Shown: piece after piece, positions 21,001 through 24,973 of the stretch
How positions within the stretch are numbered: the stretch's first letter is position 1
Layout: each line of letters opens with the position of its first letter
NCBI GenBank assembly: GCA_011763485.2
Contig: JAANSK020178883.1
Span: 1 to 24,973, forward strand
DNA from: Isoetes engelmannii
Lineage: Eukaryota; Streptophyta; Lycopodiopsida; Isoetales; Isoetaceae
Direction: 5' to 3'
Length of the DNA stretch: 24,973 bases
Notes under the pieces: model-generated
Database searches by the model: none
Seen by the model: only the letters and a program-made list of their open reading frames with translations
What the model was told of the DNA's origin: nothing
Translations under genes and position numbers: made by a program

Positions 21001-23743
21001 TTGATTTTAATAATTTTACTAAGCAATAATGGAAGACGGATTCAAGAGCTGCACAGAATCTAACTCTTAAATCATTTTTCATGCCATTTCTTTAAGAACA
21101 TCCCAGTATTCTTCTTATTAACTGATCCCAAAACTTATACTAATAAGGCATTGATACTAGAAATGATGTCTAAACCCTCAAGGACTCTACAACTCGGGAA
21201 CTTGATTGAGAGTATAAGCACACACTCATTTAGAAGCTGCATTGTACAAAAGTAAATTGTATATGTTTTACCTGCTCGAGGAGAAAATTTGGCTACTGGT
21301 GTTGCGGTGTTACTAGTAATTGGGTACATATAAACATGCATATCCTCCTCTTCCGTAGCAGCAAATAACATTCTCTTTCGAAACAGGCCATCTAAGAGCT
21401 TGTAAGGACTTTGTTGACTTAATTCCCATAAGATGCTTGCCCTGTTTAATTGATGATTCTGTCCAACTTCTGAAAGAGCACGCTTAGGAACTACCTCTAT
21501 TATGGCACCTGGTGGCTTCTCATTTGTGCTGATGATTCGTAAGGGTAATGAGGAACCACAAGCATACAAGAAAGTTCGATCGGGATCAAATATAATGGAA
21601 GAAAACCGAGATCCTTTGGTAACACACTCTTCAGATCGGTGAAACTTATCCATTGACCATGTGTAAATGGCACCGTCCAGACCACCAGATACCAAGTAAA
21701 TTGAGTTAGCTGACCATGCAAGTGTTGATACTCTACCTAGGTGTCCCTGGCAGAAACAAGAGAAACTATATCAACAAGAGGACAAGACAGAGAAATAAGT
21801 CAAGGTAATAAAAAACCAACCTTTAATGTCCCAACCACATCCCATGTAAAGGGTGATAAAATAATAATATCCCGTCCAGTTGATGCTGCTACCAAATGGC
21901 CGCTAGGCGAGAATTTTAATTGACCACAGGCTGGCAATAATATGTCCTTATAATGTTCCAACCTTAAGCCAACAAGCAAAAGTTGGAGCAGTTCAAATAA
22001 AACCATTTAGAAATTTTTAAAATTGCACCCGAAAAACATTGTACATATGCGATGTATATTATACGCCCATAAAATAATGGAAATATTCATGGAAGAAGTA
22101 TGTCATCTATGGGTCCAAGTAGGTATGACAACTTTCTAGATAAAGCATATAGTGTGGTTTCATGCACGTAATTGTAACATGACAGCACATAGAGGTGGAA
22201 GGAATAACAGGCAAAAAAGTGTCCATTCCCGAAATCTATCATAACATATCCAGAATTATTTCTGAGATTGGCAATAGTAACACTCGTGAGGGCTTCCTAA
22301 GAATGACAAAATGCTTTGCAAAAAAAAAAAATTTAAATCGATACTTTCCCCCTGCACCTACTACTCAACACCTATGGGTATTAACAAGTGTGAGATGGGG
22401 CTTTTGTCAAGAAGAAGAGGAACAACTATCCATCATCATATTTGGCGTTTATTAGATCTTAATATCCTATTTTTTCATCAAAGTGAATACTGAAATATAG
22501 ATCAGAAAATACATGTATACTTGTAAGCCATTATTCGAAATACAGTGATGCATTTCGCCATTCCTGCAAGAATTTGATAACCCCAAGGGCTCAGTAGTAT
22601 GCATCTTGGCTCCTCTTCACATCTGAAAAATAGGCCCTAAGCCGTATGTAAGCCATGTACGAAATTGTGCATCCAATGTAGAACTGGTTGAAAATACATA
22701 CACGTGTGCAATTTGGCAGATGAATTGAGGGTAACGCCATAGCCTGATCAGCTTGTCTTTACAAATCGCAAGAAGCTTACGATGTACACATACATCCATC
22801 CCAGTTACAGCTCCGAAATGGAAAGCTGGAAAATAAGAATAGAAACACAAATCATAATCTATTTACTCCTGTAACTGACATGATAAATATATCAGCCAGA
22901 CCGTCCAAATAGCTCATAGGCATCCGCAAAGACTGTAATTTTAAGATCAAGACTTAAGGATATTATCGCTCTCTATCGATAGAACATGTGTGTTTGCTCT
23001 TTCCTACAACAAATTTGTTCAAAAACACACAAACGGTTTCAGGAATGTACCATGCAGCTCGGAGGCTTCTACATGATCTTCACTAGCACTCATACCTTGA
23101 GAATCTTCACCTTTGAAACTTATCTTGAGGACTTTTTCACCCTGCCAGGTGCATTCAGTTATGTTATACTCACAGTAACCTCAATATATAGCAACAGCAG
23201 TGTCCATGTTTATATTTAGAAACATGCGGATGATTTACCCCTATACCACGTAGTTAAATAGATGGTTTTGCTAAGAATCCTCACCATAGATCTAAGAATC
23301 CTCACCATAGATCTAAGAACCCTCACCATAGATCTAAGAGAATAATTCAATATAACAAATTGCCACCCTCAGTTCCAGAAACCATCCCTCCAATCTATGG
23401 ATTGCCCCAGGCCCATCCAAATTGAACTCATTCAAGGATGTAACCATAAAGGCCACCAAAGACGTTTAGTCTGACAAACTTACCACAAAATATGATCTCA
23501 GAAATTATTTTGTACACCTAGTCGATATTAATACATTTCTTGCTATCCTTACTTGGGACTTAATCCTAGAGAAAACAGAGGGAGAGTTTTCAGACATGCT
23601 CGTTAATTATCTCCATATCAATCACAACATGGACAATTACTAATTGCAACAAACTTTTTTATGTATAAGATCCTACCTGGATAATGTATGCAGTTTCTGC
23701 CCTCTCTGGAGGTACAGCAATCCAGGATATTGGTCCATTCAAC
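8445..23743 (-). CDS. CFAP57: CFAP57 (WDR65): WD40/coiled-coil axonemal protein, 13 exons, 5' end outside window
   Basis: Join of complement exons 23677-23743, 23096-23141, 22702-22825, 22521-22622, 21821-21962, 21272-21746, 16726-16949, 16406-16660, 10850-11059, 10035-10409, 9526-9887, 9212-9383 and 8445-9014. These total 3,124 nt, or 1,040 codons plus stop after one leading base. All borders are GT-AG and the phases agree. Exons 1-7 encode the second half of a WD-repeat array (FHFGAVTGMDVCVHRKLLA, KLIRLW, GHLGRVSTLAWS, SGGLDGAIYTW, SYVGPISQLCIDE). They align in order with animal CFAP57. Exons 8-13 are charged coiled coil and a basic Ser/Pro tail. In algae and animals CFAP57/FAP57 belongs to the axoneme and inner-arm dynein/regulatory apparatus, so here the likely site is the sperm flagellum. 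Animal orthologues are about 1,250 residues, so about 300-350 N-terminal residues are missing to the right. The frame looks intact. The coiled coil may be shorter than in animals, or an exon was missed in the 5.3-kb intron. Confidence 0.85.
9212..9383 (-). CDS. CFAP57: CFAP57 exon l, coiled coil
   Basis: Encodes DTLENFVAMLKSCMKRTDER, then IKHITIQNLQLLHDF and VRRMAFIVQKLQ. This aligns with the REHLERNLATLKKK...MQENVSLIKEINELRREL stretch of the animal protein. The acceptor is gtcggcag|GGATAC. The nearer catctag would break the frame from exon k. Donor CTGCAG|gtactt. Confidence 0.85.
9526..9887 (-). CDS. CFAP57: CFAP57 exon k, coiled coil
   Basis: Starts WQERQKPLQDEINQLHGKIQ and ends LESRAEIMRQ plus AG of a split Arg codon. 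QGLFLAYVKDSQRAAVAQGL aligns with the GLFEKYVQR region of animal CFAP57. Acceptor gtttgcag|TGGCAA, donor CCAAAG|gtaaca. Phase 2 out. Confidence 0.85.
10035..10409 (-). CDS. CFAP57: CFAP57 exon j, coiled coil
   Basis: 125 codons, phase 0/0, starting TYMEEDLLINDEELDTAVNR and ending HSILQNIKIKQ. Acceptor tttggcag|ACATAT, donor AAACAG|gtaact. The long stretch of a/d hydrophobics (RLLETENARLENIVVEI) marks a coiled coil. Confidence 0.85.
10850..11059 (-). CDS. CFAP57: CFAP57 exon i, coiled coil
   Basis: 70 codons, phase 0/0 (FSSETSKTQYWKVEAEKTKE, KLYEEMKIAELEANKKMKEF). Acceptor ctaatacag|TTCAGC, donor TACGAG|gtaatt. Heptad-like spacing of Leu, Ile and Ala supports a coiled coil. Confidence 0.8.
11060..11365 (-). 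other. CFAP57: CFAP57 intron sequence before the MITE
   Basis: AT-rich intronic sequence next to exon i. No other feature is seen. Confidence 0.5.
11366..11806. mobile_element. Foldback MITE in the CFAP57 5.3-kb intron
   Basis: The termini pair as inverted repeats: agggtcaatttgcacctg at 11366 and, read inverted from 11806, agggtccatttgcagctg, with weaker pairing continuing inward. The centre (11574-11596) is a perfect 9-bp stem aagtgacct/aggtcactt with a 5-nt loop, exactly midway between the ends. The whole 441-bp unit is therefore an imperfect palindrome. Flanking trinucleotides are tca on the left and tta on the right if the ends are GGGTC, close to the TWA duplication of PIF/Harbinger (Tourist) elements. 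No coding capacity is seen. Confidence 0.65.
11807..13197 (-). other. CFAP57: CFAP57 intron sequence, no element identified
   Basis: No sustained open frame. A short direct repeat, aaggtctaacgtag, occurs twice about 20 bp apart near 12936 and 12956. Open stretches around 12450-12850 on both strands show no family motif and look like chance. Confidence 0.4.
13204..13232 (-). repeat. (CTAC)n microsatellite, possible LINE 3' tail
   Basis: About six to seven units of ctac on the plus strand, or gtag/tagg on the minus strand, lie 50 bp past the end of the LINE ORF1-like relic in its own orientation. Several non-LTR retrotransposon families end in short tandem repeats instead of poly(A), so this may be the element's 3' terminus. 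Confidence 0.6.
13283..14183 (-). pseudogene. LINE-type ORF1 protein relic (RNA-binding domain)
   Basis: The frame opens at ATG 14183 (MTRKIKDSVPKAHQ) and runs to TAG 13737-13739. The next frame carries on without overlap loss (GPVAEPQVAFDAPMQEAD), so a single frameshift near 13750 splits one protein of about 300 residues. The second part has SLNVRLVGIPEAATG, VQRVGARRLDRPCHILVQFR, LQDRLYV, then FSIQRDIS and LTRRREEL. That order and spacing are those of the RRM plus C-terminal domain of LINE-1 type ORF1p (Transposase_22), which coats LINE RNA. No ORF2 endonuclease or reverse transcriptase follows. It lies in the same orientation as the host gene, inside its 5.3-kb intron. Confidence 0.6.
14184..14700 (-). 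other. Probable 5' UTR of the LINE-type element
   Basis: Sequence before the ORF1 ATG is C/T-rich on the minus strand and less AT-rich than its surroundings, as in LINE 5' leaders. The 5' end could not be fixed, because no target-site duplication with the 3' tail region was found. Confidence 0.35.
14701..15840 (-). other. CFAP57: CFAP57 intron sequence, no gene seen
   Basis: AT-rich, stops in all frames, with a short (TA)n run near 15590-15602. Nothing else could be supported. Confidence 0.4.
15855..16020 (-). pseudogene. Zinc-binding tail of a non-LTR reverse transcriptase, relic
   Basis: In one frame the minus strand reads RVKTCKVCGDGDIENEDHVL followed by THRPVYEMIRIRYA. In the adjacent frame just upstream it reads SSPRLDVEVGRWNKI. 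The order (basic S..L.VE.GRW, then C..C....E.E.H.L....C..Y...R) is that of the zf-RVT-like C-terminus of LINE-type polyproteins. The third ligand position is Arg (cgt) where Cys (tgt) is usual, and a frameshift separates the halves. No reverse transcriptase core is recognisable to its right, so this is a short dead fragment, unrelated in position to the ORF1 relic. Confidence 0.55.
16406..16660 (-). CDS. CFAP57: CFAP57 exon h, coiled coil
   Basis: An 85-codon phase 0/0 exon rich in Glu, Lys and Gln (EVKDNLQKEESHSNFKQEQA, YREMSLKHELSTLREELENY), consistent with a long helix. Acceptor cttgtatcag|GAAG, donor AATCAG|gtctct. It is followed by the 5.3-kb intron. Confidence 0.8.
16726..16949 (-). CDS. 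CFAP57: CFAP57 exon g, last WD blade
   Basis: Encodes VGSKMTIESYVGPISQLCID, ENTSLIFIRSLSGAIFIY and a helix (NMLDLDAAKREFE) where the coiled coil begins. SYVGPISQL aligns with AHAGPITKM of the animal protein. The acceptor is cctaaaag|TTGG rather than the nearer ctaag, because only the former joins in frame to exon f. Donor TTTGAG|gtatgt. Confidence 0.8.
16950..17900 (-). other. CFAP57: CFAP57 4.3-kb intron, left part
   Basis: No sustained open frame. A GC-richer patch near 17525-17620 could belong to a degraded LTR, but no paired LTR or primer-binding site was found. Confidence 0.35.
17960..18740 (+). pseudogene. Retroelement gag-like relic with zinc-knuckle remnants
   Basis: Plus-strand coding-like sequence, antisense to CFAP57. 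The frame from about 18119 to a TGA at 18463 encodes a hydrophilic protein that includes CILCEEKNPLNAKC (18332-18373). This has the exact C-x2-C-x4-[H]-x4-C spacing of a retroviral-type zinc knuckle, with Pro (ccc) where His (cac) is expected. A second knuckle-like piece, CGKQGHLLNAT (18678-18710), follows in another frame, and a third frame between them stays open (DDKSEWLQKELKRTRNAHEI). Frame changes and stops show it is dead. Family level (gypsy or copia) is not decidable. Confidence 0.4.
18786..19120. repeat. TTGGCTAA-rich repeat block with a perfect 38-bp tandem duplication
   Basis: 18944-18981 and 18982-19019 are identical 38-bp units (gctaaccataatagatctaa...), and a third copy starts at 19020. 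On a larger scale, about 100 bp beginning ttggctaaagtaggccaaaa (18784) recurs in diverged form beginning ttggctagagtacgtcaaag (19017), with shared words ctaaact, caaattttt.cca and attttcttgc. No coding function. Confidence 0.7.
19121..20599 (-). other. CFAP57: CFAP57 4.3-kb intron, middle part
   Basis: T-rich runs occur near 19204 and 19269. Around 20067-20384 both strands are open for about 85 codons (plus strand: VPPKETKPVVDFIIPSLQQH). I recognise no family, and the two-strand openness argues for chance or a very short relic. Confidence 0.35.
20601..20677. repeat. Near-perfect intronic hairpin (26-bp stem, 25-nt loop)
   Basis: tatgccctgtaaaaccactt (left arm 20601-20626) pairs with the right arm 20652-20677 (ends ggttttatagggcata) over 26 bp with two mismatches. 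The left arm is preceded by ggggaggggga. It may be a tiny foldback element or a hairpin in the CFAP57 pre-mRNA. No further arms or TSD were seen. Confidence 0.7.
20700..21271 (-). other. CFAP57: CFAP57 intron sequence flanking exon f
   Basis: AT-rich intron leading from the exon f donor. No repeat or gene seen. Confidence 0.4.
21272..21746 (-). CDS. CFAP57: CFAP57 exon f, WD repeats
   Basis: The longest propeller exon (475 nt). GHLGRVSTLAWSANSIYLVS, GGLDGAIYTWSMDKF and SRFSSIIFDPDRTFLYACGS form two blades with GH and W-like ends. The rest covers RKRMLFAATEEEDMHVYMYP, equal to the GRMMFVGTSVGTIRAMKYP region. Acceptor tctgccag|GGAC, donor CGAGCAG|gtaaaa. It is followed by the 4.3-kb intron. 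Confidence 0.9.
21821..21962 (-). CDS. CFAP57: CFAP57 exon e, WD repeat
   Basis: Acceptor gcttaag|GTTGG, donor TTAAAG|gttggt. It encodes LEHYKDILLPACGQLKFSPS, then GHLVAASTGRDIIIL and SPFTWDVVGTLK. The FSPSGHLVAA strand is a typical WD40 blade and aligns with the FSNGGHLFAAV segment of the animal protein. Confidence 0.85.
21963..22520 (-). other. CFAP57: CFAP57 intron between exons d and e
   Basis: Intron of about 560 bp. An A-run lies near 22320-22330. Plus-strand open stretches show no motif. Confidence 0.5.
22521..22622 (-). CDS. CFAP57: CFAP57 exon d, WD repeat
   Basis: Acceptor ttttcag|ATGTG, donor TTACAA|gtatac. It encodes CEEEPRCILLSPWGYQILAG, then MAKCITVFRIMAYK, equivalent to the EEAYSVSLHPSG...VGFADKLRL strand set of animal CFAP57. 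Phase 2 in, phase 2 out. Confidence 0.75.
22702..22825 (-). CDS. CFAP57: CFAP57 exon c, WD repeat
   Basis: Encodes FHFGAVTGMDVCVHRKLLAI, then CKDKLIRLWRYPQFICQIAH, the blade that in animals reads ITGLD-C-RKPLIATC-LDR-IRLWNY. Acceptor ttttccag|CTTTCC. The donor is best placed at CACGT|gtatgt, because only that choice keeps the frame into the next exon. Confidence 0.8.
23096..23141 (-). CDS. CFAP57: CFAP57 exon b (46 nt)
   Basis: A small exon encoding GEKVLKISFKGEDSQ, bordered by ctggcag|GGTG and CAAG|gtatga. Phase 0 in, phase 1 out, matching both neighbours. It is supported by frame continuity and by alignment to the animal protein at this point. Confidence 0.65.
23271..23333. repeat. 21-bp minisatellite, three copies
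   Basis: ctaagaatcctcaccatagat at 23271-23291, 23292-23312 (identical) and 23313-23333 (one substitution, aaccc for aatcc), followed by a partial ctaaga. It lies in the 535-bp CFAP57 intron between exons a and b. Confidence 0.9.
23677..23743 (-). CDS. CFAP57: CFAP57 exon a (first visible)
   Basis: Acceptor ...gttacag|GTTGAATGG and donor ATCCAG|gtagga. It encodes LNGPISWIAVPPERAETAYI plus IQ. It enters with one base of a split codon, so an upstream exon must end in phase 2. It corresponds to the WD blade just before the ITGL-type motif of animal CFAP57. Confidence 0.7.
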
Positions 23744-24700
23744 CTGTAACAATTTCAAGAATAAGACAACAAAGATAAACTCAAGCAGACCAGCAAACTT
23801 CCAATGCAATTCATAAAGTTCCAAGAGAAGGGTTTATTGATTTTATACACAAGATGCTTTTACGACCAAAATCTGTATGGTCGCTTTAGGTGCTCACTGT
23901 AGATGGGATGCGGAGACCACCTGTTTGCTATCCCTCTTGGCAGCTTTGGTAAACCAGGGTGACTGCAACTGGAGCTGGTGGAATTTTATATTTGCTCCTT
24001 CCATGCAGGACAATAGAGAAACTAGATCTCCTGATGTCATCAAAATGCACTCAGATCTATCATAGATCTCTCACAAGCTTGCTGGTGACTACTGGAACTT
24101 CTCAGGATTCCAAAACCAGTTTTGATGTGAAGGGCCATACCACAGGCCCGATCCATGCAAGAGGGTTGATTCAGCTCTGCCAATAATTTCACCTCCAGCA
24201 GGTTCTCCCTTTCTTTTTATCTTCTTCAAATCATGGGTTTTGGTGTAAATCCACCAAGACTTTCTATCAACCCAGTTCTTGATGGAACAAGGATGAAAAA
24301 TCCAAGGGATGCTCTGACGGCCTCGGCCGATGTAGAGCTAAGCAGGCTGCTTAGACCAAAAAGGAAGCATAGAAGTATCTGTAGCTTGCAGCAGCTTGAT
24401 CAAGTGCATCTTTAGGCAAAGAATATGCAGGATTCTATTTGAAATGTTTGGAGGACCCAATAGGTGCTTGTGGGAGCATAAGTGAATAATCATCCAGCTC
24501 TTAAAGGAGTAGTTCCCCAATGTTTGCATGTTGCCACCTCAGTCCAGACACAAATCCAGACACATGGACCTTCAATTTAGTCTAGAATCTATCACTTGAG
24601 GCTGAGCTCAATATCAACAGGCAGAACAAACATCAGTTTGCAGGTTCAGATCAGTTCAGCACAGATGGTTGCAGGTGAAGGTTATAATGAGTAAACTAGC
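23744..24700 (-). other. Region upstream of CFAP57 exon a; long quasi-open minus-strand frame
   Basis: One minus-strand frame from about 24530 down to 23910 is interrupted by only four stops. It reads, in places, NWVDRKSWWIYTKTHDLKKI, GLWYGPSHQNWFWNPEKF and LVSLLSCMEGANIKFHQL. It looks like decayed coding sequence but matches no family I know, and it does not resemble WD repeats, so it is unlikely to be CFAP57. The missing CFAP57 5' exons are probably beyond the window. Confidence 0.3.
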
Positions 24701-24702
24701 AA

Positions 24703-24901
24703 TGTTAGTTTAATGGTTAGAAGTTAAACGTCCCTAGGGTTAAATATAGGGCTCTAAGGACAAGTGTCACTAGAGTTGGATGTTACCATAAATAGGTGAC
24801 GTTATCTATGTGGTTTTTGGTTGTGATGAAGTTTGAATAGAATAAGTGAGTTTTCCGTCTCGTCTCCTCTCCTTGCTTCTCCTCTAGATTAAATTTCATC
24901 A
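24703..24901 (+). mobile_element. Candidate copia-type 5' LTR
   Basis: The segment starts TGTTAG (24703) and ends TTCATCA (24901), obeying the TG...CA rule, and lies two bases before a tRNA-Met primer-binding site. A TATA-like ccataaata (24786-24794) sits mid-segment, as in LTR promoters. A length of about 200 bp is typical of short copia LTRs. The left border is inferred from TG only. The 3' LTR and internal genes would lie beyond the right edge. Confidence 0.5.
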
Positions 24902-24903
24902 TT

Positions 24904-24915
24904 TGGTATCAGAGC
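24904..24915 (+). promoter_or_regulatory. LTR-retrotransposon primer-binding site (initiator tRNA-Met)
   Basis: TGGTATCAGAGC is the exact complement of the 3' end of plant initiator methionine tRNA. It is the classic minus-strand primer site of copia elements, where reverse transcription starts. It is placed immediately after the candidate LTR. Confidence 0.75.
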
Positions 24916-24973
24916 CGGAATGACCAAAATATGTGAAGTCGGCATCAATTAGGTTGAAACTTGAGTTAGCCAA

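Noticed and set aside
1-24973. CRISPR arrays, bacterial operons, ribosomal RNA genes
   Set aside because: No regularly spaced repeats, Shine-Dalgarno-led gene strings or conserved rRNA motifs. Spliced genes and plant-type elements show a nuclear plant genome.

Overview
The window looks like nuclear DNA of a land plant that makes swimming sperm (bryophyte, lycophyte, fern, or a cycad/Ginkgo-type seed plant). It is AT-rich and has plant-type leucine-rich-repeat debris, copia- and gypsy-type retroelement relics, MITE-like foldback elements and large introns. It also carries most of a gene for the ciliary protein CFAP57 (WDR65), which land plants without flagellated sperm are expected to lack. 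I cannot name the species. All splice sites and alignments were made by eye.

The right two thirds (8.4-23.7 kb, minus strand) are one gene. I resolve thirteen exons with GT-AG borders and one continuous reading frame of about 1,040 codons, running from the middle of the beta-propeller region to the stop codon. The 5' exons lie beyond the right edge. Two introns (about 4.3 and 5.3 kb) hold a hairpin, short tandem repeats, gag-like and LINE-like fossils and a 441-bp foldback MITE. A copia-type LTR with an initiator-tRNA primer-binding site sits at the right edge on the plus strand.

The left third (1-8.4 kb, plus strand) is a graveyard. It contains LRR receptor fragments (about 1.0-1.6 kb), a histone H3-like pseudogene (2.3-3.4 kb), a 206-bp foldback MITE with an 8-bp target duplication, a repeat cluster, an unidentified decayed coding tract (4.6-6.0 kb), a gypsy-type gag relic (6.3-7.4 kb) and simple-sequence tracts.

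The most unusual item is the H3-like pseudogene. It begins with the canonical H3 tail (RTKQTARK) and ends with a histone fold of canonical length that stops where H3 stops. Between them lie about 220 extra, highly charged codons. Its alpha-N helix (ALKEIRHFQK) is CenH3-like, while its loop 1 has the length of ordinary H3. A TATA box stands about 110 bp upstream. It carries in-frame stops and at least two single-base indels, so this copy is dead.
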